DNA from: an uncultured Phycisphaerales bacterium
GTDB lineage: Bacteria; Planctomycetota; Phycisphaerae; WQYP01
DNA length: 6,490 nucleotides
Assembly (NCBI GenBank): GCA_903868035.1
Contig: CAIPTQ010000169.1
Span: 1 to 6,490, forward strand
Direction: 5' to 3'
Under the pieces are notes generated by a model that made no database searches, was not told the origin of the DNA, and was given only the letters and a program-made list of their open reading frames with translations. Positions 1 through 6,490 of the stretch are shown in pieces. The position numbers and the translations under genes were made by a program. How positions within the stretch are numbered: position 1 is the stretch's first letter; each line of letters starts with the position of its first letter.

Positions 1-10
1 CAACCTTTTT

Positions 11-14
11 GGAG
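11..14 (+). promoter_or_regulatory. Probable ribosome-binding site of the amidohydrolase
   Basis: GGAG lies 12 bases before the ATG at 27. The spacing is slightly long, but this supports the ATG over the TTG at 9, which the GGAG would overlap. Only eight bases precede the TTG, so no promoter can be assessed. Confidence 0.45.
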
Positions 15-26
15 TACCGCACACTC

Positions 27-1100
27 ATGACCCAACCACAATCCACCCTCGCCACCCCCCCGCGCCTGCCCCATAACCGCCTCGGCATCGACTACCACCA
101 GCCCCCCCCCCGCCGCCTCCCCATCCCCGGCGGCATCATCGACGCCCACAACCACGCCGGCAAAGTCGAATTCACCCGCCCCATGGTCGAGGCCGCCGCC
201 GCCTACGGCATCACGGAATTCTGGACCATGGCGCAACTTGAGGTGGCGCCAGAACTTATGGCCGCGTTCCCCGGCCAGTTCCATTTCATCGCCGTCCCCG
301 CCTGGAAACGCGACATGCCCACCCCCGATGCCGCCTTCTTCTCCGACTGGAAACGCCGCCTCGATAACTTCTATGCCCTCGGCTCGCGCTTGATCAAATT
401 CCACGCCGCCCCCGGCACCAGCCGCCGCTGGGGCACCTCCCTCGACGACCCCCGCATCCAGGATGTCGCCCGCCACGCCTATGCCCTGGGCTATCACTTC
501 ATGACGCACATCGGTGACCCCAAAGCGTGGTTCTACGGCAAAGGCGTCTATGCCGACGGAACCTTCGGCACCTTCGAGGACCAGTTCGCCCAGCTTGAAC
601 GCCTGCTTGAGCTCTACCCCGACCGCCTCCACCTGGGCGCCCACATGGGTGGCTCGCTGGAAGCCCTCGACCTGCTGGCCCGCCGCCTCGAAAAATATCC
701 CCACTACATCATCGACATGTCCGCCACCAAGTGGATCGTCCGCGCCGTCGCCGAGCAAAGCCCCGCGGCCGTCCGCGATTTCATCGTCGCCTTCCAGGAC
801 CGCATCATCTTCGGCTCCGACCTCGTCGTCGGCGACAAGTTCGACTGGGACCACCACGCCTCGCGCTACTGGGCGTTGCAGATGCTCTGGGAAACCGACT
901 ACCGCGGCGAATCCAACATCGAAGACCCCGACGGCGGCCAGGGCTTCGACCCCCGCACCAACACCTTCCACCCCGCCCAAGCCGACGGCAAGCCCACACT
1001 CACCGGCGTACACCTCCCCGACGAAGTCCTGCTGAAAATCTACCGCACCAATACGGAACGTTTGCTGCACCCACTACTAATGGGGGCGCAACACATTTAG
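27..1100 (+). CDS. Metal-dependent amidohydrolase (amidohydrolase-2 type TIM barrel), substrate unknown
   Basis: This is a 357-residue predicted cytoplasmic hydrolase of the amidohydrolase superfamily. What is visible (numbering from the ATG at 27): a Pro-rich N-terminal lead (about residues 4-34), the strand-1 metal motif DAHNH with His41 and His43, IKFH with Lys124, MTHIGDP with His161, LGAHMGG with His206, and FGSD with Asp265. The C-terminal stretch LPDEVLLKIYRTNTERLL matches the usual closing helix of amidohydrolase-2 proteins. Family knowledge: relatives include decarboxylases and lactonases such as ACMSD and 2-pyrone-4,6-dicarboxylate lactonase, but nothing here fixes the substrate. 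A polar insertion (about residues 294-330) lies before the last helix. An in-frame TTG at 9 would add six residues; the ATG at 27 is preferred because GGAG at 11-14 then acts as ribosome-binding site. The gene ends in three consecutive in-frame TAG codons (1098-1106). It is convergent with the sugar-transport operon, so shared function is not implied. The fold is secure; the reaction is not. Confidence 0.88.
   Translation: MTQPQSTLATPPRLPHNRLGIDYHQPPPRRLPIPGGIIDAHNHAGKVEFTRPMVEAAAAYGITEFWTMAQLEVAPELMAAFPGQFHFIAVPAWKRDMPTPDAAFFSDWKRRLDNFYALGSRLIKFHAAPGTSRRWGTSLDDPRIQDVARHAYALGYHFMTHIGDPKAWFYGKGVYADGTFGTFEDQFAQLERLLELYPDRLHLGAHMGGSLEALDLLARRLEKYPHYIIDMSATKWIVRAVAEQSPAAVRDFIVAFQDRIIFGSDLVVGDKFDWDHHASRYWALQMLWETDYRGESNIEDPDGGQGFDPRTNTFHPAQADGKPTLTGVHLPDEVLLKIYRTNTERLLHPLLMGAQHI
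102..111 (+). repeat. C10 homopolymer inside the amidohydrolase gene
   Basis: Ten consecutive C bases encode most of a Pro-Pro-Pro stretch just before the catalytic barrel. A shorter C7 run sits at 55-61. Slippage by one base here would frameshift the protein upstream of every metal ligand. The frame is intact as given. Confidence 0.9.
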
Positions 1101-1104
1101 TAGT
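1073..1104. repeat. 8-bp inverted repeat straddling the amidohydrolase stop codon
   Basis: ACTACTAA (1073-1080) and TTAGTAGT (1097-1104) are perfect reverse complements with a 16-base loop. The right arm contains the TAG stop and the next TAG. There is no U-rich tail, so this is not a canonical intrinsic terminator. It may be a 3'-end stem-loop or chance. Confidence 0.5.
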
Positions 1105-1109
1105 AGGGC

Positions 1110-1163
1110 AGACCGCCAACCCCGCCAACCCCTCCCCCAGAACGCCGGCGCGTTTGGCGGTCT
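1110..1163. terminator. Possible bidirectional terminator hairpin between convergent genes
   Basis: AGACCGCCAA (1110-1119) and TTGGCGGTCT (1154-1163) form a perfect 10-bp inverted repeat. A small internal hairpin, ACGC (1142-1145) with GCGT (1150-1153), could stack directly on the outer stem, leaving 1120-1141 looped out. Its place between two convergent gene ends is where a shared terminator is expected. Against this, neither strand has a T-run after the stem, and the loop is long. It could instead be a structured 3' end or a C-rich region used by Rho in the plus direction. Confidence 0.4.
1115..1132 (+). repeat. Tandem 9-bp direct repeat, two copies
   Basis: GCCAACCCC occurs twice with no spacer (1115-1123, 1124-1132). 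Both copies carry CCGCCAA (1113-1119 and 1122-1128), so either could pair with TTGGCGG at 1154-1160. The left arm of the hairpin thus has two alternative registers. Confidence 0.75.
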
Positions 1164-1170
1164 CCCCTCC

Positions 1171-2106
1171 TCACCCCTTGATCCCCGTCGTCGAAATCCC
1201 CTGAATAAACGTCTTCTGCGCCAAAAAGAACAACAGCAGCACGGGGATGATGACCAGCACCGCCGCCGCCATCAGCAGATTCCACTGCGACCCGCCCAAC
1301 TGCGATTGGAAGCTCTGCAACCCCAGCGCCAGCGTGAACTGCTCGGGCCGCTGGACGTAGACCAACGGACCCAGGAAGTCATTCCACGCGGTCATAAACG
1401 CGAAGAGGGCCACCACCGTCAGCGCCGGGCGCGACAGCGGCAGAATGACGCGCCAGAGGATGCCCAGTTCGGAGCAGCCATCGATGCGGGCGGCCTCCGA
1501 AAGCTCATCCGGGATCGTGATGAAGAACTGCCGCAGCAGGAAAATGCTGTACGCCGAGCCGAACCACGCGGGCACCCACAGCGGGCGGAACGTGCCGATG
1601 AACTGGATGCCGGTGTGGTCCGTCAGCCAGCGGAAGATGGCGAAGAGCGAGACCATGGTGACGGGGAAGGGGACCATCATGGTGGCCAGCATCAGGCCGA
1701 AGAGGAACCCGCGGCCGCGGAACTTGATCTTGGCAAAACCATAGGCGACCAGCGCGCTGGAGATGGTGATGCCCAGGACGGTGAGCGTGGTGACCACGAG
1801 GGTGTTGCGCGTCCAGAGGAGAAAGTGGGACGAGGAGGAGGACGTGCCGCCCTGGGAGGCGTCGCGGCCCACCACCACATCGTGGTAGTTTTCCCACGCG
1901 ATGGGATCGGGGACGAGTTGGGGCGGGGATTTCATGGTGTTGTCGTCGGTCTTCAGGCTGGTGGAGACCATCCACAGAAACGGCGCCACCGCCAGGAAGC
2001 ACAGCAGGATCAGCGCCACGTGGGCCATCCAGGGCGGCAGGGCGGTGCGGCGCGGACGCGGCGGGGCGGCCTTGCGCGAAGTTCTATCATCCAGTGTCTC
2101 GGCCAT
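1171..2106 (-). CDS. CUT1 sugar ABC transporter permease, MalG/UgpE type
   Basis: This is one of two inner-membrane channel subunits of an oligosaccharide ABC importer (311 residues). It has six predicted membrane segments (about residues 27-50, 99-124, 132-158, 175-195, 227-249, 278-296). The cytoplasmic EAA loop that docks the ATPase is EAARIDGCSELG starting at 204, followed by ILP at 221-223. The C-terminus (QKTFIQGISTTGIKG, 297-311) is characteristic of the MalG branch. The N-terminus carries a basic, Pro-rich cytoplasmic tail (11-25). An unusual polar insertion with five consecutive serines (about residues 81-93) sits in the periplasmic loop after the first membrane segment. The start is 3 bp after the stop of the MalF-type gene, and AGGGGA inside the end of that gene serves as ribosome-binding site, so translation is probably coupled. 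It is last in the operon. Family assignment is firm; substrate is inferred only from the upstream GH31 gene. Confidence 0.95.
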   Translation of the reverse strand: MAETLDDRTSRKAAPPRPRRTALPPWMAHVALILLCFLAVAPFLWMVSTSLKTDDNTMKSPPQLVPDPIAWENYHDVVVGRDASQGGTSSSSSHFLLWTRNTLVVTTLTVLGITISSALVAYGFAKIKFRGRGFLFGLMLATMMVPFPVTMVSLFAIFRWLTDHTGIQFIGTFRPLWVPAWFGSAYSIFLLRQFFITIPDELSEAARIDGCSELGILWRVILPLSRPALTVVALFAFMTAWNDFLGPLVYVQRPEQFTLALGLQSFQSQLGGSQWNLLMAAAVLVIIPVLLLFFLAQKTFIQGISTTGIKG

Positions 2107-2109
2107 GGC

Positions 2110-2988
2110 TTATTTCCCCTGGTAATGCACCCAGCGCCGGCTGCTCCAGAACGCCAGACCCGTGAGGGCCAGAATGATCAGGAACTGTATCCAAGCCATC
2201 GCGCTGGCGTGGCCCATCTTGAGATTGGTGAACGCGTTGTCGTAGAGAAAGTACGTGTAAAAGTACGACGCGTGCGACGGCCGCCCCTGGGTCATCACCA
2301 GTGCCGGCACCATGATCTGCATCGTGCCGATCAGGCCCATGATCAGGTTGAAGAAGATGACCGGCGACAGCGAGGGGATCGTCACATGCAGCAACTGCCC
2401 CACCGGCCCCGCGCCGTCGATCTCCGCGGCTTCATACAACTCCCGCGGCACGTCCTGCAGGCCCGCCAGGAAGATCACCACCGTGTTGCCCACGCTCCAA
2501 AGGCTCATCAGCGCCAGCGAGGGCATGACCAGTTGCACACTGGAGAGCCAGTTCGGCGGATTGTGTACCCCCGCCTGCATCAGCGCCGAGTTGATCATGC
2601 CGTAGCGCGCGTCATACATCCACATCCACAGCACCGAGGCGGCGACCAGCGGCACCAGCGAGGGCAGAAAGATCAGCGTGCGATAGATCGCCTGCCCGCG
2701 GATTTTGACGTTCAGCAGCAAGGCCGCCCCCAGCGACAATATCATCGCCGCCGGCAGGAACAGCAGCGCGAAGTAGAACGTGTTGCCCAGAGATTTGAGA
2801 AAGTCCGGATCGTTCCAGAGTTGGCGATAGTTTTCCAGGCCGCGGTAGACCGGGGCCTGCAAGAGCGGGTAATCGCAGAAGCTCAGGTAGAACGACATGG
2901 CGATGGGCACCAGCGTGAAGACGGTGAAGCCCACGATCCACGGGGCGATGAAGCCCAGGCCCTTGAAGAGATTGCGGCGCTGGCTCAT
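2110..2988 (-). CDS. CUT1 sugar ABC transporter permease, MalF/UgpA type
   Basis: This is the second channel subunit of the importer (292 residues, normal for UgpA-like proteins and lacking the large periplasmic domain of E. coli MalF). Six membrane segments are visible at about residues 11-33, 71-93, 104-123, 154-176, 208-231 and 263-281. The EAA loop is EAAEIDGAG from 186, followed by IPSLSP at 204-209. NYRQLWNDPDFLKSLGNT (53-70) is a typical signature of the loop before the second segment. The start codon overlaps the stop of the binding-protein gene as ATGA (2985-2988), with a near-perfect ribosome-binding site just upstream. It would pair with the MalG-type product to form a heterodimeric pore. 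Its place between binding protein and second permease is the standard CUT1 order. Family assignment is secure; the transported sugar is inferred. Confidence 0.95.
   Translation of the reverse strand: MSQRRNLFKGLGFIAPWIVGFTVFTLVPIAMSFYLSFCDYPLLQAPVYRGLENYRQLWNDPDFLKSLGNTFYFALLFLPAAMILSLGAALLLNVKIRGQAIYRTLIFLPSLVPLVAASVLWMWMYDARYGMINSALMQAGVHNPPNWLSSVQLVMPSLALMSLWSVGNTVVIFLAGLQDVPRELYEAAEIDGAGPVGQLLHVTIPSLSPVIFFNLIMGLIGTMQIMVPALVMTQGRPSHASYFYTYFLYDNAFTNLKMGHASAMAWIQFLIILALTGLAFWSSRRWVHYQGK
2115..2120 (-). promoter_or_regulatory. Ribosome-binding site of the MalG-type permease, inside the preceding gene
   Basis: AGGGGA on the minus strand lies 8 bases before the ATG at 2106 and overlaps the last sense codons of the MalF-type permease. 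This confirms the chosen start and suggests translational coupling. Confidence 0.7.
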
Positions 2989-4478
2989 GGCCTCACCTCC
3001 GCGCCGGCCAGCTCCGGATGCCGGGCTTTTTGTTTTTGCATGAAATCATCATACTTGGCCTGAAGCTGTGTCTGGGCCTCCCGCAGCGCCTCCTCGGCGG
3101 TGTAGGGCTGGCCCGTCTTGCGATTGATCCGCATATAGGCCAGGTTCTGGATCGCCACGTCCAGCGTTTCCTTGACTTCCATGATGATCGGTATGCGCGG
3201 GGCGAATTTGGCCTTGGGGCTGTTGGCCAGATCCTCATAGACGTCGATGTACGGATTCGTGTGATGGTTGCGGAAGTTGTCGCTGGCCGCGGCCAGCGGG
3301 GAATTTTTGCAGTGGCTCATGCACAGCTTCTCCATCACCTCCTGCCGCGTGACGTAGGCGATGAACTCGAAGGCCTCCCGCGGATGTTTGGCCCCCTTGG
3401 GGATCACCAGAATGTCCGACGTGCAGTACGCGACGGCCTTTTTGGGATCGTCATTGGGCTCCACCGACGGCCAGGGCGCGAAAGCCCAGGCGTAGTTCTT
3501 GCGGCGCTCCGCGATCGATATCTTATCGGCATTGACGAGTTCCATTTCCATCTCGTGCGGCATCACCAACTCATTCATGGCCTTGTTGTTGTGGTAGACG
3601 TAGTTGGCCATCCACGGGCCGTTCATTTCCATGACGAGGTCGCCGTGCATGAAGGCGTTGTTGGGCGAATCGAACTTGCCCTCCATGCTGCCGAAGAAGG
3701 ATTGCACGGCCCCGGAGCCGAGCTTGCGCGAGTAGGACTGAATCCAGTCGAACGCCTTGACCACCTGCGGGTCGGTGAGGGTGAACTTGCAGGTTTTCTC
3801 GTCCCAGATGTTCCCGCCGAACCACATTGGCAGGTAATACAGATACCAGCCGGGCTCCTGCGGCAGCGTGCCGGCGCGAATGACGCGGCCGTACTTGTCG
3901 ATCTGGTCGAGCTTGGCGGCGTAGGCGTCCAACTCGTCCATGGTCCTCGGCGGACGGGTCAGGCCAACTTCCTCGAAGGTCTTCTTGTTGTAGAGCAGCC
4001 CCAGGCTCGCCGGCGTACTGATCAGGCCGTAGAGATGGCCGTCGAAGTTGACCGAATCCCAGTAGACTTTTTTGTAGGTGCCGCTGTCAATTTTATGTTG
4101 CGGATTGAGCTTGCCGTATTCCGCCGCCATGCCTTCCAGCGGCTCGATGGCGTCGAGCGCCGCGAATTGGGCCATCTGCCAGTCGTTAAGCCCCGCGATG
4201 TCCGGCGGCGAGCCCCCGGCGGTGGCGATGAGCGTCTTCTGGTTGACGTTGCTGATGGACAGGTAGCGGACGTAGATGTTCTTGTCCTTGCCGATGGTCT
4301 TGTTGAAGTCGTTGACGATATTGCGGGCGGCGGTTTCCTCGTAGCCGGTCCACTTTTCCCAATACTCCACCACCACGCGGCCGGGAGGGATGTTTTCCGT
4401 GTCGCGCGGGCCAAACGCCAGCAGCGCCAGCGCCCCGACGACCAGCACGGTGATCACGATATAGGAAAAGAGCTTCAT
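2985..4478 (-). CDS. Extracellular solute-binding protein of a sugar ABC importer
   Basis: This is a 497-residue family-1-type solute-binding protein that would deliver an oligosaccharide to the two permeases encoded next. Visible features: a hydrophobic N-terminal segment (about residues 4-22), then mature-domain start VVVEYWEKWTG (35-45), TAGGSPPDIAGL (86-97), which is the usual first-lobe signature, LLYNKKTFEEVGL (161-173), and GDLVMEMNGPWM (279-290), which matches the family's conserved G-x-x-x-M-x-x-x-G-x-W stretch. Aromatic residues abound (for example WYLYYLPMWF, 211-220), as expected for sugar stacking. No cysteine occurs near the hydrophobic segment, so this is not a lipoprotein, and no good A-x-A cleavage site is apparent. 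An uncleaved periplasm-facing anchor is likely. It is longer than most family members (commonly 400-450), partly through a polar helical C-terminus (461-490). Cys386 and Cys390 form a CxxxC. The start lies 12 bp after the GH31 stop, with AGGG and CAGG upstream. Confidence 0.93.
   Translation of the reverse strand: MKLFSYIVITVLVVGALALLAFGPRDTENIPPGRVVVEYWEKWTGYEETAARNIVNDFNKTIGKDKNIYVRYLSISNVNQKTLIATAGGSPPDIAGLNDWQMAQFAALDAIEPLEGMAAEYGKLNPQHKIDSGTYKKVYWDSVNFDGHLYGLISTPASLGLLYNKKTFEEVGLTRPPRTMDELDAYAAKLDQIDKYGRVIRAGTLPQEPGWYLYYLPMWFGGNIWDEKTCKFTLTDPQVVKAFDWIQSYSRKLGSGAVQSFFGSMEGKFDSPNNAFMHGDLVMEMNGPWMANYVYHNNKAMNELVMPHEMEMELVNADKISIAERRKNYAWAFAPWPSVEPNDDPKKAVAYCTSDILVIPKGAKHPREAFEFIAYVTRQEVMEKLCMSHCKNSPLAAASDNFRNHHTNPYIDVYEDLANSPKAKFAPRIPIIMEVKETLDVAIQNLAYMRINRKTGQPYTAEEALREAQTQLQAKYDDFMQKQKARHPELAGAEVRP
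2993..3000 (-). promoter_or_regulatory. Strong ribosome-binding site of the MalF-type permease
   Basis: GGAGGTGA on the minus strand is an almost full anti-Shine-Dalgarno match, 4 bases from the ATG at 2988. It lies inside the end of the binding-protein gene and fixes the permease start. It is the strongest such site in the window. Confidence 0.85.
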
Positions 4479-4490
4479 GGGGCCTGCCCT

Positions 4491-6490
4491 TTAAGTGCAT
4501 TTCAGTGTCATGGCCGCGCTGGGGTTGTGCCATTCAAACAGCGTGCCCTCCGGCGATTTGCCCAGGGCGTGGGCGTTGGCCAAGGCCCGCCAGCGCCCGG
4601 CCCGCGGCAGCACCCGCACCCGCCGCGCCGTGCCATCGGATTCCAGCGTGATCTTACCGCCCATCCGCCGGCAGCGGAATGCCGCCATCTTGCCGTCGCT
4701 GGCCGCCGCCCGCACCGTGATGTCCGCCCCGTCCGCGATCTCAAACAGGTGCAGCGTCAGTTCATCCGCCGGCTTCCATTCCGGCTGGCTCTCATTGGCG
4801 CTCAGGGGCACAATCGTGTTCTCCCGCGCCCACAGCGGAATGTGCATGAAGTCCTGCGGCTCGGTGATCCACTGCCCGCCGCTGGCCACCACCTGGTTCG
4901 TCAGCACATTCGTCCACCGCCCCGCCGGCAGGTAATACCGCGCCACCTGGGGATCAAACACCGGGCAGACCAGCAGCGACCCGCCCAGGAAGTATTGCCG
5001 GTCGAGATACTGGCACGCCGGATCGCCCGGATACTCCAGCGGCATCGCCCGCATCACCGGCACGCCGCGCTCCCCCGCCTCCTTGGCCGCGGCAAACAAA
5101 TACGGAAACAACCGGTTCTTGAGCTTCACGAAATGCCGCATCACCGCGACCGCTTCCTCATCAAAAATCCACGGCACCCGATAACTCTCCGACCCGTGCA
5201 GCCGGCTATGCGTCGAAAGCAGCCCGAAGGCCACCCAGCGTTTATACAGCGCCGGGTCCGCCTTGCCCGTGAAGCCCCCGATGTCGGAGGCCCAGAACGC
5301 CGGCCCCGACATGCAGAACGACAACCCCCCGCGCAAATCTTCCGCCATCGACTCATACGTCGCAAAACAATCCCCGCCCCAGTGAATCGGAAACCGCTGC
5401 GCCCCGGCAGTAGCCGAGCGGGCGAACACCATCGCCTGCCCCTTACCGTGGAATTCTTCCAGCAGCTCAAACACCGCCTTGTTGTACAGGTGCGGATAAT
5501 AGTTGTGCATCAGGTGCGGATCGGAGCCATCGTGATACACCACATCCGTCGGGATGCGCTCGCCAAAGTCCGTCTTGAAGGCGTCCACGCCCATCTCCAG
5601 CAGCGCCCGCAGCTTGGACTGATACCACTTCACCGCCGCAGGGTTGGTGAAATCCACAATCGCCATGCCCGGCTGCCAGCGGTCCCACTGGAAGACGCTG
5701 CCGTCCTTGCGCTTGATGAAATAACCCTTCTCGCGCCCTTCCGGAAACAGCTTCGAGAGCTGCGCGATGTACGAGTTAATCCACACGCACACCTTCATCC
5801 CGCGGGCCTTGATCCGCTTAAGCATCCCCTCCGGATCGGGAAACGCCGCGCGGTCCCACGCAAAATCGCACCAATGCTTGCCCTTCATCCAGAAGCAGTC
5901 AAAGTGCATCACCTTCAGCGGAATGCCCCGCTCGAACATGCCGTCAATGAACTCCGTCACCGTTTTTTCATCGTACTCCGTGGTGAACGAGGTGCTCAGC
6001 CACAGCCCGAAACTCCACGCCGGCGGCACCCCCGGCCGCCCCGACAGCCGCGTGTATTTCTCCAGCACGTCCTTGGGGTCCGGCCCGTAAATGAAGTAAT
6101 AATCCAGCCGCTCGCCGGGCACGCTGAACTGCAACTGCGACACGAACTCGGTGCAAAATTCAAATTCCACCTTTCCCGGCGAGTTCACCAGCAGCCCGTA
6201 CCCGCGGCTGGAAAGATAAAACGGGATATTCTTATACGCCTGTTCGCTGGAAGTGCCGCCGTCTTCGTTCCAAATCCGCACGCTTTGCCCATTCTTCACC
6301 AGCGGCCCGAAGCGCTCCCCCAGACCGTATATCGTCTCCCCCACGCCCATCGTCAGGCGCTGCATCAGGTAGTTGCCGCAGCCCTGCGTGTACGCCAAGT
6401 CCTGGCCCTCTGGCTCCCCCGTCCGGCGCCGCACATTCATATACCCCAACCCGTCCCCGGCCACGCCGTCGCCCATCGAGCCGGCCAGCA
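4491..6490 (-). CDS. yicI: GH31 alpha-xylosidase, YicI type (5' end outside window)
   Basis: This is a retaining glycoside hydrolase of family 31 that would release alpha-linked xylose from the non-reducing end of xylosides such as isoprimeverose. The reading frame is open to the window edge (Leu-Ala-Gly-Ser before the Met at 6476), so the N-terminal part of the beta-sandwich is missing. That Met aligns inside YicI and is not the start. Numbered from it, 661 residues are visible: rest of the N-terminal domain with YGLGERF (50-56) and [10 protein letters not shown] (78-87), the barrel from about 150, then C-terminal beta domains. The nucleophile is Asp303 in KTDFGER and the acid/base is Asp369 in HWGGDC; their 66-residue spacing equals that of E. 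coli YicI (416 and 482). Residues equivalent to YicI Phe277, Cys307, Phe308, Trp345 and Lys414 are all kept (Phe164, Cys194, Phe195, Trp232, Lys301). The implied full length is about 775, near YicI's 772. It is the first visible gene of the transport operon. Localisation cannot be judged without the N-terminus. Confidence 0.95.
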   Translation of the reverse strand, partial: LAGSMGDGVAGDGLGYMNVRRRTGEPEGQDLAYTQGCGNYLMQRLTMGVGETIYGLGERFGPLVKNGQSVRIWNEDGGTSSEQAYKNIPFYLSSRGYGLLVNSPGKVEFEFCTEFVSQLQFSVPGERLDYYFIYGPDPKDVLEKYTRLSGRPGVPPAWSFGLWLSTSFTTEYDEKTVTEFIDGMFERGIPLKVMHFDCFWMKGKHWCDFAWDRAAFPDPEGMLKRIKARGMKVCVWINSYIAQLSKLFPEGREKGYFIKRKDGSVFQWDRWQPGMAIVDFTNPAAVKWYQSKLRALLEMGVDAFKTDFGERIPTDVVYHDGSDPHLMHNYYPHLYNKAVFELLEEFHGKGQAMVFARSATAGAQRFPIHWGGDCFATYESMAEDLRGGLSFCMSGPAFWASDIGGFTGKADPALYKRWVAFGLLSTHSRLHGSESYRVPWIFDEEAVAVMRHFVKLKNRLFPYLFAAAKEAGERGVPVMRAMPLEYPGDPACQYLDRQYFLGGSLLVCPVFDPQVARYYLPAGRWTNVLTNQVVASGGQWITEPQDFMHIPLWARENTIVPLSANESQPEWKPADELTLHLFEIADGADITVRAAASDGKMAAFRCRRMGGKITLESDGTARRVRVLPRAGRWRALANAHALGKSPEGTLFEWHNPSAAMTLKCT

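Noticed and set aside
9..26. TTG start for the amidohydrolase at position 9
   Set aside because: It would overlap its only plausible ribosome-binding site (GGAG, 11-14); the ATG at 27 has that site upstream.
1101..1170. Small gene or RNA gene in the convergent gap
   Set aside because: Only 70 bp, with no credible start and ribosome-binding site and no tRNA-like fold; the repeats there are better read as 3'-end structure.
731..1204. Overlapping plus-strand open frame running across the end of the amidohydrolase gene
   Set aside because: It is an Arg/Pro-rich product of an alternate frame of a GC-rich gene, with no domain, while the amidohydrolase frame has conserved motifs throughout.
1306..3063. 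A 585-codon open frame on the plus strand opposite both permeases
   Set aside because: It is codon-aligned with both permease genes, which share one frame, so it stays open simply because those genes avoid TTA, CTA and TCA codons. The product is a Gln/His/Arg/Glu-rich string with no recognisable domain, as expected from the complement of hydrophobic membrane codons. The permeases are clearly the real genes.
6474..6476. ATG at 6476 as the true start of the GH31 gene
   Set aside because: The frame stays open to the window edge, and the alignment to YicI places this Met about 113 residues into the protein, within the N-terminal beta-sandwich domain.

Overview
The window is a compact, GC-rich, fully bacterial stretch with five protein-coding genes and almost no non-coding DNA. 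Strong preference for G/C-ending codons, an SBP-dependent sugar importer with no ATPase gene beside it, and a solute-binding protein with an uncleaved-looking N-terminal anchor instead of a lipobox suggest a Gram-negative carbohydrate degrader. A Planctomycetota/Verrucomicrobiota-type organism is my best guess, but this is an inference from overall style, not from a marker gene.

Layout. Positions 27-1100 (+) encode a metal-dependent TIM-barrel hydrolase of the amidohydrolase-2 type. A 70-bp C-rich gap (1101-1170) with inverted and tandem repeats separates it from a convergent operon on the minus strand. Read in its own direction, that operon runs from the right edge to 1171: a GH31 alpha-xylosidase of the YicI type (6490-4491, 5' end outside the window), an extracellular solute-binding protein (4478-2985), a MalF/UgpA-type permease (2988-2110) and a MalG/UgpE-type permease (2106-1171). 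The junctions are 12 bp, a 4-bp ATGA overlap and 3 bp, so the four genes are almost certainly co-transcribed and translationally coupled.

How the genes work together. The binding protein captures an oligosaccharide outside the inner membrane and the two permeases form the channel of a CUT1-family ABC importer. The ATPase is not here and is presumably encoded elsewhere or shared. The GH31 enzyme would remove alpha-linked xylose from the non-reducing end of the imported sugar. The xylosidase keeps both catalytic aspartates and all five active-site positions that I recall as shaping xylose specificity in E. coli YicI. The simplest reading is therefore uptake and trimming of xyloglucan-derived oligosaccharides such as isoprimeverose. 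The convergent hydrolase has no visible functional link to this.

No RNA genes, mobile elements, CRISPR arrays or phage features were seen. I found no convincing evidence of a novel system. The second-look points are the repeats around the convergent gene ends, C homopolymers in the hydrolase gene, the anchor and cysteine pattern of the binding protein, and a serine-rich insertion in one permease.
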